From Pseudomonas sp. Q11 (GTDB lineage Bacteria; Pseudomonadota; Gammaproteobacteria; Pseudomonadales; Pseudomonadaceae), in contig NZ_JAKNQY010000027.1 of the NCBI RefSeq assembly GCF_024494355.1, positions 19,734 through 83,733 of the forward strand: a DNA stretch of 64,000 nucleotides. Direction: 5' to 3'. Every line of letters begins with the position of its first letter. Position 1 is the stretch's first letter. Under the pieces are notes generated by a model. That model was not told the DNA's origin. It did no database searches and was given only the letters and a program-made list of their open reading frames with translations. Below, piece by piece: positions 7,540 through 16,298 of this stretch. Made by a program: the position numbers and the translations under genes.

Positions 7540-9056
7540 CCTCGATCGGCAGGAAATCCAAAGCAGAACCCGCGCCGCCGACCACGCTGTTTCTGTTCGG
7601 CGCCCATGGTGATCTGGTCAAGCGACTGCTGATGCCTGCGCTTTACCACCTGAGTCGCGACGGGCTGCTGGGGGATGGCCTGCGGATCATTGGTGTCGAC
7701 CATAACGCTATCAGTGATGTGGACTTCGCCAAGAAACTCGAGGAGTTCATCCGTCACCAAGCGGCGAGCAAGGGCGGCGATGCCGACCGGGCGCTCGACC
7801 CTGAGCTGTGGGCCAGCCTGGCCCAGGGTATCAGCTACGTTCAGGGTGATTTCCTCGATGACAGTACCTACGAAGCGCTGGCGGCGAAAATCGCCGCCAG
7901 CGGCACCGGCAACGCGGTTTTCTATCTGGCTACCGCACCGCGTTTTTTCAGTGAAGTTGTCCGCCGCCTCGGTGCGGCCGGGCTACTTCAGGAGCAGGAT
8001 GATGCCTTCCGGCGTGTGGTGATCGAGAAACCGTTCGGTTCCGACCTGCAAACCGCCGAAGCGCTCAATGCCTGCCTGCTCAAAGTCATGAGCGAGAAGC
8101 AGATCTACCGGATCGACCATTACCTGGGCAAGGAAACGGTGCAGAACATTCTGGTCAGCCGTTTTTCAAACAGTCTGTTCGAGGCCTTCTGGAACAATCA
8201 CTACATCGACCATGTGCAAATCACCGCCGCTGAAACCGTCGGCGTGGAAACCCGTGGCAGCTTTTACGAACACACCGGCGCCCTGCGGGACATGGTGCCT
8301 AACCATCTGTTCCAGTTGCTGGCGATGGTAGCCATGGAGCCGCCAGCCGCGTTCGGGGCCGATGCGGTACGTGGTGAAAAGGCCAAGGTGGTAGGGGCCA
8401 TTCGGCCCTGGTCGGTGGAGCAGGCCCGCGCCAACTCGGTGCGTGGCCAGTACACCGCAGGCCAAGTCGGCGGTGGGGCGGTCACCGGTTACCGCGAAGA
8501 AGCGAATGTCGCGCCCGACAGCAGCACCGAAACCTACGTCGCCCTCAAGGTCATGATCGATAACTGGCGATGGGTCGGCGTGCCGTTTTACTTGCGCACG
8601 GGCAAACGCATGAGTGTGCGGGACACAGAAATCGTCATCTGTTTCAAGCCGGCGCCTTACGCACAGTTTCGCGATACCGAAGTCGATGAGCTGCAACCGA
8701 CGTACTTGAGGATCCAGATTCAGCCCAATGAAGGTATGTGGTTCGACCTGCTGGCCAAACGGCCAGGTCCGGCCCTCGACATGGCAAATATTGAACTGGG
8801 ATTTGCCTACAAGGACTTCTTCGAAATGCAGCCGTCTACGGGCTATGAAACCCTGATCTACGATTGCCTGACCGGCGATCAGACCTTGTTCCAGCGGGCC
8901 GACAACATTGAAAACGGCTGGCGCGCGGTGCAACCGTTCCTTGATGCCTGGCAACAGGACGCCGCGGTCCAACCCTATAAGGCGGGTGAAGATGGCCCGT
9001 CGGCCGCAAATGACCTGCTGACGCGCGACGGTCGCGTTTGGCATGGCCTCGGATGA
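7536..9056 (+). CDS. zwf: Glucose-6-phosphate 1-dehydrogenase
   Basis: A 506-residue glucose-6-phosphate dehydrogenase, normal length. The N-terminal nucleotide-binding segment is FGAHGDLVKRLLMPALY, and the active-site signature RIDHYLGKETVQN is near residue 195. It makes 6-phosphogluconolactone for the Entner-Doudoroff and pentose phosphate routes. Pseudomonads usually have two or three zwf copies; this one, next to gnd without pgl or eda, corresponds to the zwfB type. It overlaps gnd upstream and the HAD gene downstream by 4 bases each. Confidence 0.95.
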   Translation: MTSIGRKSKAEPAPPTTLFLFGAHGDLVKRLLMPALYHLSRDGLLGDGLRIIGVDHNAISDVDFAKKLEEFIRHQAASKGGDADRALDPELWASLAQGISYVQGDFLDDSTYEALAAKIAASGTGNAVFYLATAPRFFSEVVRRLGAAGLLQEQDDAFRRVVIEKPFGSDLQTAEALNACLLKVMSEKQIYRIDHYLGKETVQNILVSRFSNSLFEAFWNNHYIDHVQITAAETVGVETRGSFYEHTGALRDMVPNHLFQLLAMVAMEPPAAFGADAVRGEKAKVVGAIRPWSVEQARANSVRGQYTAGQVGGGAVTGYREEANVAPDSSTETYVALKVMIDNWRWVGVPFYLRTGKRMSVRDTEIVICFKPAPYAQFRDTEVDELQPTYLRIQIQPNEGMWFDLLAKRPGPALDMANIELGFAYKDFFEMQPSTGYETLIYDCLTGDQTLFQRADNIENGWRAVQPFLDAWQQDAAVQPYKAGEDGPSAANDLLTRDGRVWHGLG

Positions 9057-9874
9057 GTGATCAGGTGAAACACCCCATCCGTTTTTTACTCAGTGACATG
9101 GACGGCACGCTGCTGCTGCCCGACCACAGTCTCAACCAGCGCACCATCGAGGCCGTTCGCTCATTACGTGAGGCTGGCGTGATGTTCAGCCTCGCCACCG
9201 GACGGCCGCCCCGAGCGATGTTGCAGCAGATCGAGGCCTTGGGCGTCGACTTGCCCACTGCCGCGTTCAATGGCGGCACGTTGGTTCACCCGGACGGCAG
9301 TTTCCTCGCCGTGCACTACCTGCCGCCCGAGGCGGCTTTGGCGACGCTGGCCTTGTACGCCGATCAGCCTGGCATCGAGGTTTGGGTGTTTGCCGACGGT
9401 GACTGGCTGGTGCGAGACGCCAATGGTCCGATGGTACCCGTGGAGACGCGCGGCCTGGGCTATCCACCGGTGCAGGTCGAGAGTTTCGAGCCTTATCTGG
9501 AGCGTATCGACAAGATCGTCGCGACCAGCGCCAATACGCAGCTACTGGTTGAGCTGGAGGCTCGGTTGCATCCTCTGCTCAAGGGCCAGGCTCAAGTCTC
9601 GCGTTCGCAACCGATCTATCTGGACGTGACGGCGATGCGGGCTAACAAGGGGGAGGCACTGGCGACTCTGGCAGAGTTCCTCGGGGTGCCGTTGGAGCAG
9701 ACCGCCGCCATGGGCGACGGTGGCAACGATCCGGCGATGTTTCACCGCGCGGGGTTGTCGATTGCCATGGGACAGGCGGAGGTGGCGATTCAGCGCCAAG
9801 CCGATGTCATCACTGCAGCTAACACCGAAGACGGCGCCGCGCTGGCAATCGAGCGATTCATTCTGGCGCGATAA
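9053..9874 (+). CDS. Cof-type HAD hydrolase (sugar-phosphate phosphatase-like)
   Basis: A 273-residue HAD phosphatase of the Cof/class IIB type. Motif I is LLSDMDGTLL, the conserved lysine lies in MRANKGEAL, and motif IV is MGDGGNDPAM. ATG 9053 overlaps the zwf stop (ATGA), so this is the third coupled gene of the gnd-zwf unit. Cof-type enzymes dephosphorylate sugar phosphates or cofactor intermediates; the operon context suggests a pentose or hexose phosphate, or repair of a side product of the two dehydrogenases (inference). Confidence 0.9.
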   Translation: MSDQVKHPIRFLLSDMDGTLLLPDHSLNQRTIEAVRSLREAGVMFSLATGRPPRAMLQQIEALGVDLPTAAFNGGTLVHPDGSFLAVHYLPPEAALATLALYADQPGIEVWVFADGDWLVRDANGPMVPVETRGLGYPPVQVESFEPYLERIDKIVATSANTQLLVELEARLHPLLKGQAQVSRSQPIYLDVTAMRANKGEALATLAEFLGVPLEQTAAMGDGGNDPAMFHRAGLSIAMGQAEVAIQRQADVITAANTEDGAALAIERFILAR

Positions 9875-9887
9875 ACCACGCAAATCC

Positions 9888-11177
9888 TCAGGCCCAGTAC
9901 CGCGCCACCACCGCACGAGAGTTGCCATGCAGGGAGTAGCCACCCACCAGGATCTTCCCGTCTGCCTGGAGAGCCAGGGATGTGGCGGTGTCGAGGCTAT
10001 AGCCGAGTCGCGTGCGGACCCAACCCTGGCCCTGACCGAAATCCGGGTCGAGGCTGGCGTCCGGCAAGTGCCGGGCCAGAACGAAGTCGGCCTCGATACC
10101 ACCGATCGTAGCCCCGGCGGTCACCAGTTTTGCGTCAGATTGAACCTGGACTGCGGTCCATTGACTGGCATTGTTTCCAATTTCCAGGAGCCGACACTGC
10201 CCTTGATTGCAATGAGGGTCCGGTTTGCCGTCCTTGTCCACTCTTAACGACAGGCAATGCATCGGGTCGCGGCTGCTGCCGAATGCCTGTAGATCACCAT
10301 TTTCATGTTCAGCGATCTGACTGACCATCACGCTGCGCTGTTGCGTCGTGATGGATAGAAAACCGTCCTCACCAAAGCTTTCATCGAGTTTGCCATTGGG
10401 GTCATAGCGCGCCATCAAGCCTTGTTGGGGCAGGTCGATGGCGCCGCCCACCACGATATTGCCGTCGGCCTGAAGCGTCAGACAGCTTAACCAGGTGTTT
10501 TTTAATAAGCGCCGGACCATTACGAAGCCGTGGCTGTTGAACGAGGTGTCCAATGCACCGTCCGGCAGCAGCCGGATCAGAATGCCGACATGGTCAGATA
10601 ATTGGTAATGATGGTTGGCGAGGATGAGAATCCGGCCATCGGCCTGCACCCGCATATCACAGGCTTCAAGACCCGGTACGCCGGGCGGTAGCCAGGGATC
10701 GCGCAGCCCTTGGGAGAGATTGCCGCAGAGCCGTATGACCTGCTGCCCGGCTATGCCGAAGCTTTGGACGGCACGGCCCTGCTGATCGAACAGCGCCAAG
10801 GCGGGAAGGGTGCGTTCGGTGTTTTCGTAGTGCAGGCCGGAGAGCAGGATATGTCCGTCGGGTAACACGACGACTTTGCCCGCCGTGGCTTCGAAGCCGC
10901 GCTCAAAGGAGCCGATCACACAGCCGTGATTTGCGAAGCCCGGATCGGTAGAGCCGTCGTGGTTGAGTCGTGCAAGCCCGAATCGACTGCCCTGTGCCGT
11001 GTCGATCCTGGCTGCGACCAGGATCCGTCCGGCATGATCGAGTGTCAGCCCCGTGGTCAGGCTTGTGCGGCTACCGGAAAAATCAACCCAGGCTTTGCCG
11101 GAGTCAGCAAAGCCTGGGTCAAGTTGTCCGGCATAAGTTGCAGCAGTCGGAATCGCAAACGCGGATTGATCGAGCAT
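9888..11177 (-). CDS. Delta-60 repeat domain protein
   Basis: A 429-residue protein made of tandem delta-60 (beta-propeller blade-like) repeats of about 55-60 residues with the pattern LDPGFADSGKAWV ... LDHAGRILVAA ... RLNHDGSTDPGFANHG. I can see at least seven. ATG 11177 has AGGAGAGG just upstream; the longer reading frame to 11237 lacks one. There is no signal peptide, so it is either cytoplasmic or exported by a route not visible here. Function unknown; such repeats usually form propeller-like scaffolds. Confidence 0.85.
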   Translation of the reverse strand: MLDQSAFAIPTAATYAGQLDPGFADSGKAWVDFSGSRTSLTTGLTLDHAGRILVAARIDTAQGSRFGLARLNHDGSTDPGFANHGCVIGSFERGFEATAGKVVVLPDGHILLSGLHYENTERTLPALALFDQQGRAVQSFGIAGQQVIRLCGNLSQGLRDPWLPPGVPGLEACDMRVQADGRILILANHHYQLSDHVGILIRLLPDGALDTSFNSHGFVMVRRLLKNTWLSCLTLQADGNIVVGGAIDLPQQGLMARYDPNGKLDESFGEDGFLSITTQQRSVMVSQIAEHENGDLQAFGSSRDPMHCLSLRVDKDGKPDPHCNQGQCRLLEIGNNASQWTAVQVQSDAKLVTAGATIGGIEADFVLARHLPDASLDPDFGQGQGWVRTRLGYSLDTATSLALQADGKILVGGYSLHGNSRAVVARYWA

Positions 11178-11364
11178 GCATGCCTCTCCTTGCGCGTCGA
11201 TAGGCCCGGAGGGGCGACGACTGCATGAGGGCAACATTCAATCCCTGAATGTGACAATGCACAACTGTCAGACTCTGCAGATACACCAGCGAATCGTGCC
11301 AGAACATTGGCTTTTCGACCCACTGCAAAGCCTGCAATCCATCATCAGCTTTACCGGTAAGGAT

Positions 11365-11631
11365 TTACTCAGGCATGGACCAGGATTGCAGCGTGTAGCC
11401 TTCCTGGCTTAATTCGGCGCGGGCCTGCTTCAACAGGTCGGCCAACTGGGCCGGGTCGGTATAGGCGCTGCTTGGAATCTGAGTGCGGCCAATATGAGTA
11501 TTGGTGCGGTCGATGACGGTCAGGCTCAGTTCACCATTACCGTCTTGAGGAGCCCAGGCCACGCATTGGAATGGACGAAAGGCGCGGTCGGCAATCAAAA
11601 GAGCTTCGTTGATACGGAGCGGGGCGTTCAT
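11365..11631 (-). CDS. Small hypothetical protein (88 aa)
   Basis: An 88-residue soluble protein starting MNAPLRINEALLIADRAFR, with a central strand-rich segment (GELSLTVIDRTNTHIGRTQI) and a helical C-terminus. ATG 11631 was chosen over an upstream frame because AAGAGA precedes it and homology-like composition begins there. I do not recognise a family with certainty; similar short proteins occur across Pseudomonas. No membrane segment or signal. Confidence 0.7.
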   Translation of the reverse strand: MNAPLRINEALLIADRAFRPFQCVAWAPQDGNGELSLTVIDRTNTHIGRTQIPSSAYTDPAQLADLLKQARAELSQEGYTLQSWSMPE

Positions 11632-11972
11632 GGCGTTATCTCTTAAGTGTGCCCAATCAAATGATGTGCCGTCGGTTGGGCGTACCGTGCGGCTGGTTAC
11701 TTGTACTGATGTCCCCAATGGGGGCACAGGTCACACATTCCTTAAATAAATTTCGATTTTCTTTCAGACAGGGCTTTTGGACTTTTGTTTGAAAGCTTGA
11801 TGAAAGAATTCAGCTGTGCGGTAACTAACGAAACGCTCGCTTATAACCACTTTAGAGTCGGCTCGATAATCAATTGATACAAGGACGTGTCAACTTCTTG
11901 CTACTGTTACATGCAGGTTCGCCAAACGACTGTTTTTCCTCATATTCCTAATTTTGGCGCCAAGGATCAGTC
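11632..11972. other. AT-rich intergenic region upstream of the sigma-54 activator
   Basis: 341 bases without a gene. AT-rich, especially 11735-11900, so it probably contains promoters for both flanking genes. AAGGATCAGTC before ATG 11973 is the ribosome-binding site of the activator. I see no convincing -24/-12 element here. Confidence 0.5.
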
Positions 11973-13298
11973 ATGATCGAAGCCAGTACGTCGCGTCGTC
12001 TGCTCGTGGTTGATCCCTGCGATGATTGTCATCGCTTATTGCCCGGGTTACGCAGCATTGGCTGGGATGTGGACAGTTGTTCTCTGGAGCATGCAGGCGA
12101 TCGAACATGCGATGTCGGTCTTCTGCGGCTACAACCTTTTCACTTGGAACGACCGGAAGCTGTCAAGGAACTGATCAGCCGCAGCGGCACCGAATGGATC
12201 GCCGTGCTTAATCAGGAAGTATTGCGCCTGAAGAATGTGGGAGATTTCGTCTGCGAGTGGTTTTTTGATTTCCATACCTTGCCATTCGATGTGTCCCGGG
12301 TGCAGGTAACCCTGGGCCGGGCGTTCGGCATGGCGCGTTTGCGGGGGCAGGGTTCGATTCACATTAATCAGCCCGAGCATGAATTATTGGGCGACAGCAA
12401 ACCCATTCGGGAGCTGCGCAAATTGTTGAGCAAACTGGCACCTGCAGAATCGCCGGTGTTGATTCGCGGTGAAAGCGGCACCGGCAAGGAGTTGGTGGCG
12501 CGCACGCTGCATTGCCAGTCCCATCGTCGCAATAAGCCGTTCATTGCCATTAATTGCGGCGCGATACCGGAGCACTTGATCCAGTCGGAGCTGTTCGGTC
12601 ATGAGAAGGGCGCTTTTACTGGCGCCCATCAGCGCAAGGTCGGACGGATCGAAGCAGCCCACGGCGGCACGCTGTTCCTGGATGAGATTGGCGATCTGCC
12701 GTTGGAGTTACAGGCCAATTTGCTGCGTTTCCTCCAGGAAAAACACATCGAGCGGGTCGGTGGCAGCCAGCCGATTGCTGTGGATGTGCGGGTTTTGGCG
12801 GCCACCCATGTGGATCTGGAGGCAGCTATCGAGCACAAGCTTTTTCGCGAGGACTTGTATTATCGCTTGAACGTGCTGCAGGTGTTGATGGCGCCTTTGC
12901 GTGAGCGCCATGGCGATTTGTCGATGCTGGCCAGCCACTTCTCTCATTTCTACAGCCAGGAAACCGGTCGTCGCCCCCGCAGTTTCAGTGAGGATGCGCT
13001 GCTAGCAATGGCCAAGCACGATTGGCCGGGCAATGTGCGGGAGTTGGCCAACCGTGTACGTCGCGGTCTGGTGCTGGCCGAGGGGCGGCAGATCGAAGCC
13101 CTGGATCTTGGCCTGGTCAGTCATCAAGGACCGGCTGCGCCAATGGGCACGCTCGAAGACTACAAAACCCGTGCGGAACGCCAGGCATTGAGCGATGTGC
13201 TCAACCGTCATAGTGACAACCTGAGTGTCGCAGCCCGAGTGCTGGGTGTATCCCGGCCGACGTTCTATCGGCTTCTGCACAAGCATCAAATTCGCTGA
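11973..13298 (+). CDS. Sigma-54-dependent transcriptional activator (VpsR/FleQ-like)
   Basis: A 441-residue bacterial enhancer-binding protein. Residues 1-120 form a receiver-like domain (LLVVDPCDDCHRLLPGLRSI) lacking an obvious phospho-acceptor Asp at the usual place, as in VpsR and FleQ. The AAA+ domain (about 135-365) has Walker A GESGTGKE, the sigma-54 contact loop GAFTGA and Walker B GGTLFLDEIGDLP. A Fis-type HTH ends the protein (LSVAARVLGVSRPTFYRLL). It is convergent with the fap operon, whose own promoter looks sigma-54 dependent, so fap is a strong candidate target (inference). The missing phospho-acceptor suggests control by ligand, possibly c-di-GMP, rather than phosphorylation. 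Confidence 0.92.
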   Translation: MIEASTSRRLLVVDPCDDCHRLLPGLRSIGWDVDSCSLEHAGDRTCDVGLLRLQPFHLERPEAVKELISRSGTEWIAVLNQEVLRLKNVGDFVCEWFFDFHTLPFDVSRVQVTLGRAFGMARLRGQGSIHINQPEHELLGDSKPIRELRKLLSKLAPAESPVLIRGESGTGKELVARTLHCQSHRRNKPFIAINCGAIPEHLIQSELFGHEKGAFTGAHQRKVGRIEAAHGGTLFLDEIGDLPLELQANLLRFLQEKHIERVGGSQPIAVDVRVLAATHVDLEAAIEHKLFREDLYYRLNVLQVLMAPLRERHGDLSMLASHFSHFYSQETGRRPRSFSEDALLAMAKHDWPGNVRELANRVRRGLVLAEGRQIEALDLGLVSHQGPAAPMGTLEDYKTRAERQALSDVLNRHSDNLSVAARVLGVSRPTFYRLLHKHQIR

Positions 13299-13321
13299 AT
13301 CAAGCCTGCACCATTCAATGA

Positions 13322-13403
13322 GGGAGCGAGCCTGCTCGCGATAGTGGTGTGTCAGTCACTGACAGGTCACTGATCTACCGCTATCGCGAGCAGGCCCGCT
13401 CCC
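13322..13403. repeat. REP-type inverted pair between the activator and fapF
   Basis: Two 23-base REP-like arms in opposite orientation, 13322-13344 (GGGAGCGAGCCTGCTCGCGA...) and 13381-13403, separated by 36 bases. It lies between the convergent activator and fapF genes and probably serves as a bidirectional transcription stop. Confidence 0.75.
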
Positions 13404-13419
13404 ACAGGGGGGACAGCAC

Positions 13420-14700
13420 CTAGAAGTAATACGGGAATTTAAGGCTGAAGGTGAAGTCCGGCGCATCGTCGGTCAGCCCGATGGACAGGTTGGGCACGAT
13501 GGTCAGGTTGTCGCTGGCCGCTACGGTCATGCCGATGTTGAAGTAGCCGGCATTGGCATCGCTGGAGACCACCGATTCCCAGTCTCCGCCATCCTGCTTG
13601 AGCTTGCTTTTCTTTTGTATGAGGTCGGAAACCGAGAACGACATACTCATCTTCTCGTTCAGCGCGAAGGCAATGCCCGCGCCGATCTGGAAGCTGTCGC
13701 CGATCCGTACCTTGCCCGGTATCCTCTGGTTGACGGTGGAGCTGATGTCGTCGAATGATTCTTCGAAGTTGTGGGTGTAGGAAAGGCTGCCGAACAGCAC
13801 CGCTGGATCGAACGTCTTGACCAGCGAGATCCCGGGCGTGATCGACCAGACGCCGTTGCCGGTGGGCAGGTCTTCAGGTACGAACAGGTTGGTGTTGGCC
13901 TGGGACTGGCGCAGCTTGATGCCGAACGGTTCCTCGCCGGTGGGCGCCTTGACGCGCAGGGTGAGCACCGCGTCCGGGCTGTTGATCGATTCATCCATGA
14001 ACTTGTAGGCGATGCCGAAGTTAACGTCGCCGATGGTGGGGTCGCGGGTAACGGTTTCTTCGCTGGTCACCCCGGCCGCCCCTTGATTGGCACCGCCGGA
14101 CTGGTAGGTGGACTCGCGGTAGATCACCGGTACGTTGAGGTCGAACTGCCAGCGATTGTTGAAGTTGTAGCGACCGGTGAGGTCCAGCGTCCAGGTGTCG
14201 GCCTTGATCCGGTCCAGGTTGATGTTGCCCAGGAAAATCGAGTCCAGGGCCAGGAAGCCGTTGAGGATCAGTTGCCGCGTGTCGTAGCGCGAATAAGTCA
14301 CACCGGTTTCGAAGCTGAATTTGCCACCGCCGAAAAAACCGCTGGCCTCGTCATAGAGGTTAGAGACGCTCTGGGCTGGCTGTGAATCATCGGCCAGGGA
14401 CTGCCCATAACCGCTGCCACCGGCCGCCGCACCGCCGCCGGCGACGGTCTGGTTGCCTTTCATGTCGGCCGGGGATTTGGCCAGGCGCTTGGGCGCGGGG
14501 ACCGCGGGTTGATCCTCGACTTGGCGAACCCGCTGTTCGAGTACCGCCAGGGCTCTTTGTTGAACCTCGTATCGTTGCCTGAGCTCGAGAAGCTCCTGCT
14601 TCAGAGCCTCAATGTCGGCGTCCGGCGCTGCTTGCAGCAGGGGCGCCGGTAAAAGAGTGCTTACACACATTACAGCGCGCAACGATACGGATCGATACAT
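13420..14700 (-). CDS. fapF: FapF, outer-membrane amyloid secretion channel
   Basis: A 426-residue outer-membrane protein that exports Fap amyloid subunits. Start ATG 14700 gives a signal peptide (MYRSVSLRAVMCVSTLLPAP...LLQAAP), then a helical coiled-coil segment (about 30-70, DADIEALKQELLELRQRYEV) that gates the pore, a Gly/Ala-rich linker, and a C-terminal beta-barrel ending in aromatic FPYYF. It starts 46 bases after the fapE stop; an open frame continuing into fapE is not used. Last gene of fapABCDEF. Confidence 0.93.
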   Translation of the reverse strand: MYRSVSLRAVMCVSTLLPAPLLQAAPDADIEALKQELLELRQRYEVQQRALAVLEQRVRQVEDQPAVPAPKRLAKSPADMKGNQTVAGGGAAAGGSGYGQSLADDSQPAQSVSNLYDEASGFFGGGKFSFETGVTYSRYDTRQLILNGFLALDSIFLGNINLDRIKADTWTLDLTGRYNFNNRWQFDLNVPVIYRESTYQSGGANQGAAGVTSEETVTRDPTIGDVNFGIAYKFMDESINSPDAVLTLRVKAPTGEEPFGIKLRQSQANTNLFVPEDLPTGNGVWSITPGISLVKTFDPAVLFGSLSYTHNFEESFDDISSTVNQRIPGKVRIGDSFQIGAGIAFALNEKMSMSFSVSDLIQKKSKLKQDGGDWESVVSSDANAGYFNIGMTVAASDNLTIVPNLSIGLTDDAPDFTFSLKFPYYF

Positions 14701-14746
14701 GAAATATGCCGTCCCTATTTGCCCAGTGGTCGCAAGGCAGCGTAGT

Positions 14747-15493
14747 TCAATATCCGAGATTGCGCAGGCCACGCAGCTGGGTCAGGTTGCAGTCCAGCGC
14801 TCCGGCACTGGGGCCGTTGTTGTTCAAAACCACGTTGAGCTGCGTCATGTTGTTGACCAGATTGCTGTTGCCCAGCAACCGGGTGTTTTGCAGCAAACCA
14901 CCTTGGGCGACTTGTTGCAGAGCGTTACCCTGGTTGTGGTTGGCCTGGATCGCCATTTGCACGCCGCTGCCGGTGGCCGTGACCGCGACACTGCCGGCGG
15001 CGTTGCTGCCGCTGATGGTCTGGCCTCTGCTCAGCAACTGGCCTTGAGCAGGCTCCAGCGCAGGGGCCTGGCTGCTTTCCCTGACGTTGATGCTGACGTT
15101 GTTATAGGCGGAGTTGCCATCGCCGGCAGCGCGTACGCTCTGGGTCACGCCCTGGCTGGTAGCCAGGCCCGAGCCCCCGACAATATTGCCGCGGCCCTGT
15201 TGCGGGGCGTAACCATTGCCGGTCTGCTTGATGGTTGAGACATAGAATTGCGGTTTGACGGTGGCGGCCTGTATTTGCATCGAGCTGCTGGCGCCGATCA
15301 GGTCACCGCTGGCGTTGCGCCAGGTGCTGCTCATGACGATACCGAAGCTGATGACCCGCCCGGGCATGACATAGCGCCCACGCAGTTCGGCAAGCTCCTG
15401 ATCCTTGACTTCGATGGGTTTGAATCCGGCGTGGGCGTGGCCCGACACAGCCGCGGCAAGGCTGGCAAACACCAGCCAGCGTGAAGTTTTCAT
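14747..15493 (-). CDS. fapE: FapE, extracellular minor fibril component
   Basis: A 248-residue secreted protein with signal peptide MKTSRWLVFASLAAAVSGHAHA. The C-terminal half is rich in Asn, Gln, Gly and Ala (NSAYNNVSINVRESSQ, LVNNMTQLNVVLNNNG), as expected for an amyloid-associated subunit. Near its C-terminus is a single Cys (GALDCNLTQL). FapE is found in small amounts in purified Pseudomonas amyloid. It is placed between fapD and fapF as in other pseudomonads. Confidence 0.92.
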   Translation of the reverse strand: MKTSRWLVFASLAAAVSGHAHAGFKPIEVKDQELAELRGRYVMPGRVISFGIVMSSTWRNASGDLIGASSSMQIQAATVKPQFYVSTIKQTGNGYAPQQGRGNIVGGSGLATSQGVTQSVRAAGDGNSAYNNVSINVRESSQAPALEPAQGQLLSRGQTISGSNAAGSVAVTATGSGVQMAIQANHNQGNALQQVAQGGLLQNTRLLGNSNLVNNMTQLNVVLNNNGPSAGALDCNLTQLRGLRNLGY

Positions 15494-15552
15494 GTGCTGC
15501 TCCCGGAGCTTCCTGCTCCTTTTTGTACTTATCGTTGGCGATTGGTCGGCGA

Positions 15553-16233
15553 TTAGAAAAAGTCGCTCTGTATGAAACCGAAATCCATCAGTTCTGCATC
15601 CTTGACCGGATTGAACCCGTCCAGCTTGTTGCGCGCTGTCAGCGGTTGCGGAGGAGTGCGCAGTGCGTTGGTCTTGTCATAACCCGGACCGACGATGGCA
15701 AAAACGATGCCGTTCCAGCCTTTGACGAAGTCATCATGGGCGTAGCGCTTGTGCCCCAGCACGGGGTCGGCGATGTAGACCCATTGCTGGTCGGCTCGCT
15801 GCAATACCACGAAGTGCTTGTAGCCACGGATGTCCATCAGGACCACCACCGGAATCGTCACCGCCTCGAGCTTTTCCGGCGGTATCCGGTAGCCCCGGGC
15901 GCGCATGCCGATGCTTTCCACGTAGCGCTTCATGTCGAGCATGGAAAATCCCTGGGTGCGGACCAGATCATGGTCGGCTTTGACCAGCATGCCCTTGATG
16001 ACGTGCTCTTCATCCACATCAAGCCAATAGGCCTGGCGCAGTACCGTGGCCAGCGCGGCGGCGCCGCAACTGAAATCGGTTTTCTGTTCGACGATGTCGC
16101 TGAACTTGCGCTCGCGCACGCTCTGCACCGGCTTGTAGACCAGCATGCCGCCGGGTAGGGCGGCGACTGGCATCTGCGCCGCTTCAGCCACGCAGGCGAA
16201 GCAAAGGAGCAGGGAAAGGGCTGCCGCTCGCAT
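15553..16233 (-). CDS. fapD: FapD, C39 peptidase-like protein
   Basis: A 226-residue periplasmic protein with a short signal peptide (LSLLLCFACVAEAA). The peptidase C39 fold shows its complete catalytic set: Cys in TDFSCGAAALATVL, His in GYKHFVVLQR and Asp in YIADPVLG. It is thought to process or license subunits for export by FapF. An inverted repeat lies between fapC and this gene and may lower its expression relative to fapABC. Confidence 0.93.
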   Translation of the reverse strand: MRAAALSLLLCFACVAEAAQMPVAALPGGMLVYKPVQSVRERKFSDIVEQKTDFSCGAAALATVLRQAYWLDVDEEHVIKGMLVKADHDLVRTQGFSMLDMKRYVESIGMRARGYRIPPEKLEAVTIPVVVLMDIRGYKHFVVLQRADQQWVYIADPVLGHKRYAHDDFVKGWNGIVFAIVGPGYDKTNALRTPPQPLTARNKLDGFNPVKDAELMDFGFIQSDFF

Positions 16234-16263
16234 GATCGATACGCCTTATGCAAACCTGGGAAA

Positions 16264-16285
16264 GAAGCCCCGTTCCCGGGGCTTC
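16264..16285 (-). terminator. Intra-operon hairpin (attenuator) between fapC and fapD
   Basis: GAAGCCCCG (16264-16272), loop TTCC, CGGGGCTTC (16277-16285): a perfect 9-bp stem, GC-rich and followed on the minus strand by TTTCCC. It sits 14 bases past the fapC stop. The short U-tract suggests partial termination or a 3' stabilising stem for the fapABC part of the message. Confidence 0.65.
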
Positions 16286-16298
16286 GTTTCGATCGCGC

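Noticed and set aside
11728..11972. GTTTCA-type palindromes upstream of the sigma-54 activator (autoregulation)
   Set aside because: Only loose GTTTG/TGAAA fragments occur; they do not match the fap-upstream pattern.
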